Shown: positions 45,453 through 53,927 of the stretch, piece by piece
Layout: each line of letters starts with the position of its first letter
Position numbering within the stretch: position 1 is the first letter of the stretch
Source: Coprobacillus sp. CAG:605
GTDB lineage: Bacteria; Bacillota_I; Bacilli_A; RF39; UBA660
NCBI GenBank assembly: GCA_000433255.1
Contig: HF998235.1
Span: 1 to 64,000, forward strand
DNA length: 64,000 bases
Direction of reading: 5' to 3'
The notes under the pieces: generated by a model
What the model was told of the DNA's origin: nothing
Database searches by the model: none
Seen by the model: only the letters and a program-made list of their open reading frames with translations
Program-made: the position numbers and the translations under genes

Positions 45453-46514
45453 ATGAAAGAAAGACTAGAAACTATAATAACTAAATATGAGGACCTAAAA
45501 CAAGAACTAACAAAACCGGAAGTTTTAGCAGACTATAATAAACTAAGAACTTTATCAAAAGAACAAAAAGACTTAGAAAGCATTGTTAATAAATATAAAG
45601 AATACTTAACTAGTGAAAAAAATATTGAAGATGCTAAAATATTAGCTAACGATCCGGAAATGCATGAATTAGCTGAAGAAACTTTAGCTGAAGAAACTGC
45701 TAATAAAGAGCGTTTAGAAAAAGAACTTGAATTAATGTTAATTCCAAAAGACCCTAATGACGATAAAAATATTATTATGGAAATAAGAGGAGCTGCCGGA
45801 GGAGACGAAGCCAATATCTTTGCTGGCGACTTATTCCGTATGTATTCTAAGTACGCTGAAAAACAAAATTGGAAAATTGAAATTCTCCATGAAGTAGAGG
45901 GTAGTGCCGGTGGATATTCCCAAATCGAATTTATGATTAGAGGTGAAAATGTCTATTCAAAATTAAAATTTGAAAGTGGTTCGCACCGTGTTCAAAGAGT
46001 ACCAGTAACCGAGACTCAAGGTCGTGTTCATACTTCAACTGCCACAGTACTTGTTATGCCTGAAGTAAATGTTGATGACGTTGAAATTAAAGAAAGTGAT
46101 TTAAAAATAGATGTTTATCACTCTAGTGGTGCCGGTGGTCAATCAGTTAACACTTCCAACTCTGCCGTTCGTATCACTCATGTTCCAACCAATACCGTTG
46201 TAACTTGTCAAATAGAAAGATCACAATTAAAAAATAAAGAAAAGGCTATGAAAATGCTAGCGGCAAAACTTCAAGATGCTGCCGAAGCTAAAGCTGAAGC
46301 TGAATTAGGTCAAAACCGTAAAAAAATAGGAACCGGCGATAGATCAGAAAAAATTAGAACTTACAACTATCCTCAAAATAGAATAACTGACCACCGTATT
46401 AACTTTACTATTATGGAACTAGACCGTGTTATGGAAGGTAACCTAGACCCCGTAATTGAAGCTTTAATAAACGAAGACCAAAGATTAAAACTTCTAGGAG
46501 ATACTAATGAATAA
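45453..46514 (+). CDS. prfA: Peptide chain release factor 1
   Basis: RF1 ends translation at UAA and UAG. The 353-residue protein has the catalytic GGQ in SSGAGGQSVNTSNSAVR (about 230). The domain-2 anticodon-like loop region RVPVTETQGRVHTSTATV (quoted within limit: PVTETQGRVHTS) contains PVT where RF1 usually has PxT. It overlaps prmC by eight bases; PrmC methylates the GGQ glutamine. Confidence 0.97.
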   Translation: MKERLETIITKYEDLKQELTKPEVLADYNKLRTLSKEQKDLESIVNKYKEYLTSEKNIEDAKILANDPEMHELAEETLAEETANKERLEKELELMLIPKDPNDDKNIIMEIRGAAGGDEANIFAGDLFRMYSKYAEKQNWKIEILHEVEGSAGGYSQIEFMIRGENVYSKLKFESGSHRVQRVPVTETQGRVHTSTATVLVMPEVNVDDVEIKESDLKIDVYHSSGAGGQSVNTSNSAVRITHVPTNTVVTCQIERSQLKNKEKAMKMLAAKLQDAAEAKAEAELGQNRKKIGTGDRSEKIRTYNYPQNRITDHRINFTIMELDRVMEGNLDPVIEALINEDQRLKLLGDTNE

Positions 46515-47238
46515 ACCAGAGTTTATCTCTAATGTAGATTTTGAAATCTTAAAATCAATGTATCCCGATAATATAGACGAGGTAATTCAAAAACTAAATA
46601 ATCATTATCCCGTTCAATACTTAATTGGTAATGTTAATTTTTATGGCTATCAAATATTTGTTGACGAAAGAGTACTAATTCCGCGTTTTGAAACCGAAGG
46701 TTTAGTTGAAGAAACTCTAAAACTTATTAAATTTAAAAATATAACACCCAAAATTATCGAAATAGGAACGGGTAGTGGTTGTATTGCTATTGCTCTAAGT
46801 AAAGAATTAAATACCCATGTAACTGCCATTGACATATCAAAAAGTGCCATTGAAGTAGCAACTAAAAACGCTTTATACAACGAAGCTGACGTTACTTTCC
46901 AATTAAAAGACATCAAAACTGGCGACTTTAATTCTAAATACAATATTTTAATAAGCAATCCGCCATACGTTAAATATGACGAACCAGTTGACCCTGCAAC
47001 TAAATTTGAACCTCAGAATGCCTTATTTGCCGACCATAATGGCTTGGAATTTTATGAAGTAATTTTAAAACGCAGCCATGAATTTATGGAATCTACAAAC
47101 ATAATAGCATTTGAAATAGGTGAAACTCAAGCTCCTGAGATAGAAACTCTAGCTAAAAAAGAATATCCTAACGCTAATGTTATAGTAAAAAAAGACTTAC
47201 AAGAAAGAAATCGTTACTTATTTGTAATTAATGATTAA
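46507..47238 (+). CDS. prmC: Release factor glutamine methyltransferase PrmC
   Basis: PrmC methylates the Gln of the GGQ motif in release factors. The 243-residue protein has the HemK-type motifs: EIGTGSGCIAIAL (about 90-102) and the catalytic SNPPYVKYDE. prfA upstream encodes its substrate and spoIIR follows, as in Bacillus. Confidence 0.96.
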   Translation: MNKPEFISNVDFEILKSMYPDNIDEVIQKLNNHYPVQYLIGNVNFYGYQIFVDERVLIPRFETEGLVEETLKLIKFKNITPKIIEIGTGSGCIAIALSKELNTHVTAIDISKSAIEVATKNALYNEADVTFQLKDIKTGDFNSKYNILISNPPYVKYDEPVDPATKFEPQNALFADHNGLEFYEVILKRSHEFMESTNIIAFEIGETQAPEIETLAKKEYPNANVIVKKDLQERNRYLFVIND

Positions 47239-47279
47239 ACTTAATATAATTCACTCAATATAATATTGGGTGATTTTTT

Positions 47280-47783
47280 ATAAAAAAGATAATAATAATT
47301 TTATTCGTAGTCGTAAGTGTATACATTTTATCAACTCCTAAAGAAGAACAAATAACTATACCAGATACTTCCATTCGTTTCCGCATCATTGCTAATTCCA
47401 ATTCCCTAGAAGATCAACTAGAAAAAAATGAAATCAAACAAGACTTAATTAAAAACGTAATTCCTAAAATGCTAAATAACAATATTTCTTCTTCCAGAGC
47501 ATCTATTAAAAACACCATACCATTACTAAAAGAACAACTAAATATCTATAAAATACCATATTCTCTAAACCTTGGTCAAAACTATTTCCCTGAAAAAAAC
47601 TACAAAGGCGTAACATACGATGCCGGAAACTATGAATCTCTAGTCATAACTTTAGGTAGTGGACTAGGGGATAACTGGTGGTGTGTTCTATATCCACCTT
47701 TATGTTTAATCGAAGACGAACCTGCCTTAGATAATATAACTTTTAAAAGCTACATCAAAGAGTACCTAAATAATTCTAATTAA
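47280..47783 (+). CDS. spoIIR: Stage II sporulation protein R, apparent AUA start
   Basis: SpoIIR is secreted by the forespore and triggers SpoIIGA to process pro-sigma-E. The 167-codon frame encodes an N-terminal membrane/signal segment (IKKIIIILFVVVSVYIL). The family core follows: IRFRIIANSNSLEDQ, YFPEKNYKGVTYDAGNYESL and the hallmark GDNWWCVLYPPLCLIED. It follows prmC, as in Bacillus. In this frame a TGA, part of the GGTGAT Shine-Dalgarno, lies three codons before ATA AAA AAG. The first ATG comes only at codon 64, which would remove the signal and half the conserved domain. ATA at 47280 is therefore the apparent start. Confidence 0.88.
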   Translation: MKKIIIILFVVVSVYILSTPKEEQITIPDTSIRFRIIANSNSLEDQLEKNEIKQDLIKNVIPKMLNNNISSSRASIKNTIPLLKEQLNIYKIPYSLNLGQNYFPEKNYKGVTYDAGNYESLVITLGSGLGDNWWCVLYPPLCLIEDEPALDNITFKSYIKEYLNNSN

Positions 47784-47826
47784 TAAATTTACACTCACCT
47801 TAATATAAATAATTAGGGTGATTTTT

Positions 47827-48357
47827 TTGATTAATATACTAATTTGGATAGCTATCGCTCTAAGTATGGATACATTTTCTTTAGCACTATCCTTAGGAAC
47901 TATGAACTTATCGTATAAAAAAGTATTATTTTATCCGTTACTAGTTGGCGTCTTTCATTTTATCTTTCCCCTTATAGGACGCTTACTAGGAGATATCATT
48001 TTAAATATTATAATTATTGGTTCCCAAAAACTCTTAGGTCTAATTTTCTTAATTTTATTCTTAAAACTACTTTATGATATGAAAAAGGGTAGTAAAGACA
48101 CCATCAAAATTAGTAAAATATCACTAATTCTTCTAGCCATATCGGTTTCTTTAGATAGTTTAACTACCGGCATAGGGCTAAATGCAATAACAAAAAGTAT
48201 CCTCCTTCCTTCTTTAATCTTCCAAGTAGTTAGTACCACATTTACTTTTTTAGGTTTATTAATCGGTGCCAAAGCCAGTAACTCCCTGGGAAACCTTGCC
48301 AATTACTTTGGTCTTTTAATCTTACTCATTCTTGCTCTAGCCCATTTATGTAAATAA
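47827..48357 (+). CDS. MntP/YtaF-family membrane transporter
   Basis: A 176-residue, six-helix membrane protein built of two similar halves, each opening with a conserved acidic motif: IALSMDTFSLALSLG (about 8-22) and AISVSLDSLTTGIGL (about 110-124). Such motifs occur in manganese exporter MntP and in the related sporulation protein YtaF. The place after prmC-spoIIR and before rpiB is that of Bacillus mntP (ywlD), which favours manganese efflux. The start is TTG, four bases after GGTGAT, matching the Shine-Dalgarno spacing at other genes here. Confidence 0.75.
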   Translation: MINILIWIAIALSMDTFSLALSLGTMNLSYKKVLFYPLLVGVFHFIFPLIGRLLGDIILNIIIIGSQKLLGLIFLILFLKLLYDMKKGSKDTIKISKISLILLAISVSLDSLTTGIGLNAITKSILLPSLIFQVVSTTFTFLGLLIGAKASNSLGNLANYFGLLILLILALAHLCK

Positions 48358-48370
48358 CATGTAATAAAAA

Positions 48371-48399
48371 TTGACTAACACTCAAAAACAAGATATATT
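48371..48399 (+). promoter_or_regulatory. Promoter of murA
   Basis: TTGACT (48371-48376) and TATATT (48394-48399) with a 17-base spacer. Confidence 0.72.
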
Positions 48400-48437
48400 A
48401 AATATAAGAAATAACTTATTTTAAAAGGAGGCTTTAT

Positions 48438-49688
48438 ATGCCAAAATTAATTATTGAAGGTCAAAATACCTTAACTGGAACCATAAAGATTAGTGGCGCT
48501 AAAAATAGTGTGGTGGCCCTTATTCCAGCTGCTGTTTTGTGCGAAACTAATTGTACTATCGAAAACGTTCCTAATATTGCTGATACTAAATCACTTATCG
48601 ATATTATGGAAAAACTTGGTTGTAAAATAGATTATACTAATGAAACTCTAAACATTGATACATCTTCCTTACAAAATGTTCTAATTCCAGAAGAACTTTC
48701 TAAAAAACTTCGTGCTTCTTACTATTACATGGGTGCATTACTAGGTCGTTATAATCATGTTGAAATTTATTTTCCAGGTGGCTGCAACATCGGTTCTAGA
48801 CCAATTGACCTTCATCTAAAAGGCTTCGAAAAATTAGGAGCCGCTATTACAATCGAAGGCAATAAGTACATAATTGACGCTAAAAAACTAACCGGCGCTA
48901 AAATATACCTTGACTTTGCCTCTGTAGGAGCTACTATTAACATCATGCTAGCGGCTGTCAAAGCTCATGGTATAACTCAAATATTTAATGCTGCTAAAGA
49001 GCCGGAAATCGTTAATATAGCTATGTTTTTAAATAATATGGGAGCTAAAATAACTGGCGCTGGTACTTCATGTATCAAAATTGAGGGAACTTCTACCTTA
49101 GATAGTGGCCGCATTGAAACTATCCCTGATAGAATTGAAGCTGGAACGTATCTAATTGCTGGTGCTCTAATCGGCCAAAACCTAAAAATTAAAGGTATAA
49201 TCAAAGAACATTTAGAAGCCCTTCTATCTAAAATGAAAGAAATGAATATTCCTCTTAATATTTATGAAAATGAAATAATTGTTAGCAAACCAGATATTTA
49301 CAAGCCTATTAATGTCAAAACTCTAGTATATCCAGGCTTTGTTACTGACTTAGGTCAACCAATGCAAACGCTTTTAACTCAAGCCACTGGAACTTCTATT
49401 TTCGAAGAAACAATCTACGAGAACCGTATGGGACATGTTAAATATCTAAATCTTATGGGCGCAAATATCAAAGTTAATAACCAAACCGCCTTCATAACGG
49501 GTCCTTCAAAATTAAAAGGAACAACAGTTATTGCCACTGACCTAAGAGCAGGTGCCTCCCTAGTTCTAGCCGCCTTAATAGCATCTGGTACCACAACCAT
49601 TGAAGAGGCTTCGCATATTTTAAGAGGCTATGAATCTATCGTAGAAAAATTATCTAATGTTGGTGCTAAAATAACTTTGGTTGAATAA
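48438..49688 (+). CDS. murA: UDP-N-acetylglucosamine 1-carboxyvinyltransferase MurA
   Basis: MurA transfers enolpyruvate to UDP-GlcNAc, the first committed step of peptidoglycan synthesis and the target of fosfomycin. The 416-residue protein has the substrate-binding SGAKNSVVAL (about 16-25) and the catalytic Cys in PGGCNIGSRPIDLHL (about residue 118), so it should be fosfomycin sensitive. AAAGGAGG precedes the ATG. In Bacillus murAA adjoins spoIID; here spoIID is 2.6 kb downstream. Confidence 0.97.
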   Translation: MPKLIIEGQNTLTGTIKISGAKNSVVALIPAAVLCETNCTIENVPNIADTKSLIDIMEKLGCKIDYTNETLNIDTSSLQNVLIPEELSKKLRASYYYMGALLGRYNHVEIYFPGGCNIGSRPIDLHLKGFEKLGAAITIEGNKYIIDAKKLTGAKIYLDFASVGATINIMLAAVKAHGITQIFNAAKEPEIVNIAMFLNNMGAKITGAGTSCIKIEGTSTLDSGRIETIPDRIEAGTYLIAGALIGQNLKIKGIIKEHLEALLSKMKEMNIPLNIYENEIIVSKPDIYKPINVKTLVYPGFVTDLGQPMQTLLTQATGTSIFEETIYENRMGHVKYLNLMGANIKVNNQTAFITGPSKLKGTTVIATDLRAGASLVLAALIASGTTTIEEASHILRGYESIVEKLSNVGAKITLVE

Positions 49689-49689
49689 G

Positions 49690-49715
49690 ATAGTAGTAGT
49701 TACTACTATTTTTTT
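49690..49715 (+). terminator. Intrinsic terminator of murA
   Basis: ATAGTAGT/ACTACTAT stem (49690-49697 with 49702-49709), 4-nt loop, seven T residues. Confidence 0.9.
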
Positions 49716-49727
49716 GAGAGGTAAATT

Positions 49728-50321
49728 ATGAAAATAAAATTACTATTTCTAACCATAGCCTCATTATTGTTAACTTATTTAATATTTACAACTAATATTG
49801 ATAATCGTTTAGACATTGTATCTCTATATGATACTACAACTACAACTAGACCTAACTTCAACGATTATCTTCTTAAATACTTAGATAATAATGTATCATA
49901 TTCGATGAACCAAAAATATTCCAATAAAAATCTCGAAATTGAAAATGTCATATCTAATATAAATTCTAATAAAAATAAAATTCAAGAAAAAATCCATGAT
50001 GCAGAGATCATAATTATTTATTTCGGCGACTTTGAGCTTTTAAACGAAGATGTAACGTCAACTGAACTTCTAGAAGAAACAGAAAATCTCTTTAAAATAA
50101 TTCGTAAAATTAATTCTAAACAAATAATCTTTTTATCTCCTGTAAATATTAAATCTTCTTATATGTATAAATCTTTATGTCAAAAATACAAAATATCATA
50201 TATTAATACTACTTCCTACTTAGAAAAAACAGATATTAGTAACAATATTATCAATGAAACCGGTCATCAAAAACTAGGTAAAATATTATATTCTACTATT
50301 TCAAATGCCTGGAATTTGTAA
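49728..50321 (+). CDS. Exported protein, possibly a degenerate SGNH hydrolase fold
   Basis: A 197-residue protein with an N-terminal signal or membrane helix (about 3-20) and a Thr-rich linker. The rest shows an alternating strand-helix pattern: AEIIIIYFGDFELL, IIRKINSKQIIFLSPVN and a final ETGHQKLGKILY. The last two resemble SGNH/GDSL blocks (His in the final block), but no GDS nucleophile is visible, so activity is doubtful. GAGAGG precedes the ATG. It stands alone between murA and rpmE. Function is unknown. Confidence 0.6.
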   Translation: MKIKLLFLTIASLLLTYLIFTTNIDNRLDIVSLYDTTTTTRPNFNDYLLKYLDNNVSYSMNQKYSNKNLEIENVISNINSNKNKIQEKIHDAEIIIIYFGDFELLNEDVTSTELLEETENLFKIIRKINSKQIIFLSPVNIKSSYMYKSLCQKYKISYINTTSYLEKTDISNNIINETGHQKLGKILYSTISNAWNL

Positions 50322-50360
50322 ATTGCTGCCACTCTTTGTAAAAAAAATCACTCAAATTTA

Positions 50361-50388
50361 TTGAAATTGCTAAAAACTATGATATAAT
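50361..50388 (+). promoter_or_regulatory. Promoter of rpmE
   Basis: TTGAAA (50361-50366) and TATAAT (50383-50388), 16-base spacer. Confidence 0.65.
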
Positions 50389-50409
50389 ACATAAGACGAA
50401 ACAAAATCT

Positions 50410-50438
50410 ATGTTATGGATATAACATGGCGGAAGGAG
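50410..50438 (+). promoter_or_regulatory. Leader hairpin of rpmE
   Basis: Perfect 7-bp stem ATGTTAT/ATAACAT (50410-50416 with 50421-50427), three bases before the Shine-Dalgarno. L31 leaders with autoregulatory hairpins are known in Bacillota. Whether this one binds L31 is inference. Confidence 0.5.
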
Positions 50439-50445
50439 AGATATA

Positions 50446-50664
50446 ATGAAAAAGGGTATACATCCAGAAATGCATGAAGTTGAAGTACGTTGTGCATGTG
50501 GTAACACTTTTACAGTAAAATCTACAAAAGAGTCAATTCAATGTGATGTTTGTAGCGCTTGCCATCCATTCTACACTGGTTCTCAAGCTAGAGCTAAGAA
50601 GACTGGTTCAGTTGAAAAATTCAACCGTAAATATGGCTTTACTGACGAAAATAAGACTGCCTAA
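50446..50664 (+). CDS. rpmE: 50S ribosomal protein L31, zinc-binding form
   Basis: L31 sits at the subunit interface of the ribosome. The 72-residue protein has the zinc-ligand pattern of the C+ form: CACG near residue 16 and CDVCSACHPFYTG near residue 37. It does not resemble the Cys-free L31B. GGAAGGAGAG precedes the ATG. It is a single-gene unit with its own promoter, leader hairpin and terminator. Confidence 0.97.
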   Translation: MKKGIHPEMHEVEVRCACGNTFTVKSTKESIQCDVCSACHPFYTGSQARAKKTGSVEKFNRKYGFTDENKTA

Positions 50665-50678
50665 TTGCAGTTTTTTTT
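50656..50678 (+). terminator. Intrinsic terminator of rpmE
   Basis: ACTGC/GCAGT stem with the rpmE stop in the loop and a run of eight T residues. Confidence 0.9.
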
Positions 50679-50781
50679 CATATATTTTTTAGCAAAAATA
50701 TACCATCAAACGTCAACGTGGGTGAAATTTTATTTCCTTTTTACCCCATTTATATTATAATTTTTATTATGGGAGGCTATA

Positions 50782-51702
50782 ATGCAACAAGAAAACCTAA
50801 TCAAAGTCCTTAAGTATATCAATGCTAAAACTGATATTGCCATATCAAAACTTTTCTTTGAATACTTAAAAGACCACAATAAATATAAAATAAGTCCCAG
50901 TGATTATAAAATATACGAATTCTATAAACTAACTAAGAACGAAAAAGAAAATATAATAACTAAAGGACAAAGTAAACAAGCAATTAAAAGATTAAATAAA
51001 ATAACTAATCTTAATGAATATAAATTAAAAAATCAATTCTATAAAAGATATAACTCTTACTTAAATCGCCATTGGTTAGAGCTAACCGGCTCTAATATCA
51101 CCGAATTTTATGACTTTGCTAATAAGTACACCCACCTTTTAAGTACCACAAATGATATTACCATTAGCAAAAATACCATAACCCCTGATTTAAAAAATTA
51201 TACTAAATTATATAATGAACTAGTTTTAAATGGTAAGTCAATTATCGAAGAACCCCTAACAGAAATGGCCCCCTTATCTTCCTTAAATCCTAATGCCTTT
51301 AACATTATAAGAATGATTACTTTAAATAATGAAATAATTTATTCCTATCTAATAACAATGTACAATGACTCTTCACTATTTGCTCCCATAAATATTGAAA
51401 CGGGAATAATTGATTATGATGCCTGCGATTTATTAAAGAACACTTATGATTTTCACCCAATAACTAGCCAACAAATAAACTGGCTAACCATTCCAAAATG
51501 GCCCAGAACCAAGAGATTTACTCTTAAAGTAGCCTTAGAAAACCCCAATTTAAAATATCAAGAAATTGATCTAATCATGTCTACAAACGGACCTGCTTTA
51601 ATTAAAATAAACCCTAGTCCAAACTATCAAAACATAGAACTAATGAATTTAATATATAAAAAAGATAGTTTAAAAAAACTATTAAAAGAAGAAGGAGAAT
51701 AA
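50782..51702 (+). CDS. ATP-grasp protein, sugar-transfer-associated type
   Basis: A 306-residue protein resembling the sugar-transfer-associated ATP-grasp family found with capsule or teichoic-acid genes. The C-terminal half carries the pattern: FNIIRMITLNN, the ETGIIDYDA strand pair, FHPITSQQINWLTIPKW and the metal-site segment GPALIKINPSPNY, where the usual EiN has become KIN. The Gly-rich nucleotide loop is not obvious, and the loss of Glu suggests reduced or changed activity. GGGAGG precedes the ATG. It lies three bases before rpiB. The substrate cannot be told. Confidence 0.65.
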   Translation: MQQENLIKVLKYINAKTDIAISKLFFEYLKDHNKYKISPSDYKIYEFYKLTKNEKENIITKGQSKQAIKRLNKITNLNEYKLKNQFYKRYNSYLNRHWLELTGSNITEFYDFANKYTHLLSTTNDITISKNTITPDLKNYTKLYNELVLNGKSIIEEPLTEMAPLSSLNPNAFNIIRMITLNNEIIYSYLITMYNDSSLFAPINIETGIIDYDACDLLKNTYDFHPITSQQINWLTIPKWPRTKRFTLKVALENPNLKYQEIDLIMSTNGPALIKINPSPNYQNIELMNLIYKKDSLKKLLKEEGE

Positions 51703-51705
51703 AAT

Positions 51706-52155
51706 ATGAGTATATATATAGCCTCTGATCATAGAGGAATATCTTTAAAAAATTATTTAATAACAAAATTAGAAAAAAACAACAATGTTATCAAAAGTGA
51801 TTTAGTAAACTATGATACTGACGATTATCCTGATTTTGCTTTTGATGTTTGTAACCATATGTCTAAAGAAGAAGATATTGCCATCCTAATATGTGGTAAT
51901 GGAATTGGCATTTCTATTGCGGCGAACAAGGTTAAAGGAATTCGCTGTGCTCGTGTCGTATCTAATGACGATAGCTACGCGGCTAAAACCCATAATCACG
52001 CTAACGCTATTTCCCTAGCAGCTGATTTAGAACCAACCAAAGCATTAGAAATTGTTAATACTTTCCTTCATGCAACTCCATCTATAGAAGATCGTCATGT
52101 AAGAAGAGTAAATAAAATCATATCCTATGAAAACGGAGAATATAATGAAGTATAA
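51706..52155 (+). CDS. rpiB: Ribose 5-phosphate isomerase B
   Basis: RpiB interconverts ribose 5-phosphate and ribulose 5-phosphate in the pentose phosphate pathway. The 149-residue protein has the family start ASDHRGISLK, the catalytic Cys region ICGNGIGISIAANK (about 64-77) and the final HATPSIEDRHVRRV. In Bacillus rpiB (ywlF) also lies downstream of spoIIR and mntP. It overlaps the DUF1146 gene by 11 bases. Confidence 0.96.
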   Translation: MSIYIASDHRGISLKNYLITKLEKNNNVIKSDLVNYDTDDYPDFAFDVCNHMSKEEDIAILICGNGIGISIAANKVKGIRCARVVSNDDSYAAKTHNHANAISLAADLEPTKALEIVNTFLHATPSIEDRHVRRVNKIISYENGEYNEV

Positions 52156-52327
52156 GTCACTAATTTATGCTTTAACCTTCTTTTTAAGTATATTTGCCTT
52201 AAGTGGGGTTAACTTTGATAAATTTATGAAACGTAATAAACCATTAGAAGCCAGGGTAATTGTCTTTATTCTTGCTTTTGCTGCTAGTTACTTAGTTACC
52301 AATTTTATAGTTGACTTTATATCTTAA
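52145..52327 (+). CDS. DUF1146 (YwzB-like) small membrane protein
   Basis: A 60-residue protein with two predicted membrane helices (about 5-22 and 38-57) around a short basic loop FMKRNKPLEARV. This fits DUF1146/YwzB, a small integral membrane protein. In Bacillus ywzB lies close to murAA-spoIID-spoIIQ; here spoIID starts nine bases downstream. The ATG at 52145 overlaps the end of rpiB. Function is unknown, and a role in sporulation or envelope biology is only suggested by context. Confidence 0.82.
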   Translation: MKYKSLIYALTFFLSIFALSGVNFDKFMKRNKPLEARVIVFILAFAASYLVTNFIVDFIS

Positions 52328-52336
52328 AGGAGCAAT

Positions 52337-53239
52337 ATGAAAAATAAAATCTATTTTAGTATCATAATATTACTTATTCCTCTAACCATAATTTCTTTTA
52401 ATAGAGAAAAACAATTGGCTGAAAACGCGGACAATCTTCAAGATAAAAAAACTATTATAGTTTTAAAAAATAACAATGAAATAACAAATATTCCCCTTGA
52501 GGAATATGTAACAGGTGTAGTTGGAGCAGAAGTTCCAGCTTTATTTTTGGAAGAAACCCTAAAAGCCCAAGCCATTGCTTCTCGTACCTTTGCTTTATAT
52601 CAACAAAATCATATCGGCTATCTTACTTTAAGCGATCAAGCCTATAACTCTAATACTGAACTAAAAGCTAAATGGCAAGATAAATACGATGAATATTATT
52701 CTAAAATATCCAAAGCTGTATTAGACACTAAAGACTTAGTTTTAACTTATAATAACGAACTAATTAAATCTTACTATTATTCTATGAGTAATGGCTATAC
52801 CGAAAGTTCTTTAACTGTTTTTAACGAAGACTTACCATATCTAGAAATTATTCCTTCAATCTACGATAACGAAACTCTAAATAACTTTTCCACAACCATC
52901 ACATTACCTAAAGAAGAATTTTGTTCCAAGTTAAGTATATCTTGTTCTAACGTTACTATTTCTAATATTCAAAAAGATAAATCTAACCGTATTGAAAGTA
53001 TTGAAATAAATAACCAAAAATTTCTTGGTACTACAATAAGAACTTTATTAACCCTTAAATCAACTGACTTTACCATTAATCTTCAAAACAACAAAGTAAC
53101 TATCACCACTAAAGGTTATGGTCATGGCGTAGGTATGAGCCAATATGGCGCTAATGGAATGGCTGCATCCGGTAAAAACTACACTGAAATACTTAATTAC
53201 TACTACAAAAATATAAAAATTCAAAAATATATAGTATAA
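52337..53239 (+). CDS. spoIID: Stage II sporulation protein D, lytic transglycosylase
   Basis: SpoIID cleaves peptidoglycan glycan strands during engulfment, together with SpoIIP and SpoIIM. The 300-residue protein has an N-terminal membrane anchor (about 5-20) and the SpoIID domain with the catalytic Glu in EEYVTGVVGAEVPALF (about residue 66). Further motifs are QAIASRTFALYQQ and, near the end, GYGHGVGMSQYGANGMA. AAAGGAG precedes the ATG. The DUF1146-spoIID-spoIIQ order is the Bacillus one. Confidence 0.96.
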   Translation: MKNKIYFSIIILLIPLTIISFNREKQLAENADNLQDKKTIIVLKNNNEITNIPLEEYVTGVVGAEVPALFLEETLKAQAIASRTFALYQQNHIGYLTLSDQAYNSNTELKAKWQDKYDEYYSKISKAVLDTKDLVLTYNNELIKSYYYSMSNGYTESSLTVFNEDLPYLEIIPSIYDNETLNNFSTTITLPKEEFCSKLSISCSNVTISNIQKDKSNRIESIEINNQKFLGTTIRTLLTLKSTDFTINLQNNKVTITTKGYGHGVGMSQYGANGMAASGKNYTEILNYYYKNIKIQKYIV

Positions 53240-53282
53240 CTTTTCTAAATTTGGTCAAACTTCCTAATAGGAAGGTGAATAT

Positions 53283-53927
53283 ATGAAAAAAAGAAAGTTA
53301 AGAGGCTATGTAATCCCCACAATATGTTTTATGTTAATCACAACAATTTTATTTAGTAGTTATAAAATGTATCAAATTTTAATGATTAGTAGAAATAATA
53401 CTATCAAAGAAACTATTGAACCCGTGGTTAAAGAAGAAGAGGAAAATGTAACGCCAACTATTAACGAAACGAAAAGCATTATCCGTCCATATAACCAAAA
53501 TACGGTTGTCGCCCAAATTCCATTCTATGATGCTGATGCTACTGACGATGAGCAAAAAGCAGCATTAATTTATTATGAAGGAATTTATATGCAAAACACA
53601 GGTGTGTTATATACCGATAACCAAAGTTTTGATGTTCTAGCTGTTTTAGATGGTACTGTAAAAGACATTAAAGAAGACGAAATCATGGGTAATATTATTG
53701 AAATTGAACACTCAAAAAATTTGACTACTATTTATCAAAGTGTTGATGACGTTAAAGTAACTGTTGGTGCCAGTGTCTCTCAAGGTACAGTAATTGCCAA
53801 AAGTGGCGCTAATAAACTAAATACGGATAGTACTAATGCTCTTCATTTTGAAGTTTATTACAAAGGCCAACTAATTAACCCTGAAGAATTCTATTTATAT
53901 AATTATAATGATATCATGGAAAAATGA
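53283..53927 (+). CDS. spoIIQ: SpoIIQ-like forespore LytM protein
   Basis: SpoIIQ, made in the forespore, bridges to SpoIIIAH and anchors the feeding-tube channel. The 214-residue protein has one N-terminal membrane helix (about 9-29), an acidic linker, and a LytM/M23 fold (about 95-205). The first metal ligands are missing, as the usual HxGxD is replaced by LYTDNQSFDV. LHFEVYYKGQLINP retains the last. This matches the non-catalytic SpoIIQ type. Its TGA overlaps the next start codon. Confidence 0.88.
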   Translation: MKKRKLRGYVIPTICFMLITTILFSSYKMYQILMISRNNTIKETIEPVVKEEEENVTPTINETKSIIRPYNQNTVVAQIPFYDADATDDEQKAALIYYEGIYMQNTGVLYTDNQSFDVLAVLDGTVKDIKEDEIMGNIIEIEHSKNLTTIYQSVDDVKVTVGASVSQGTVIAKSGANKLNTDSTNALHFEVYYKGQLINPEEFYLYNYNDIMEK

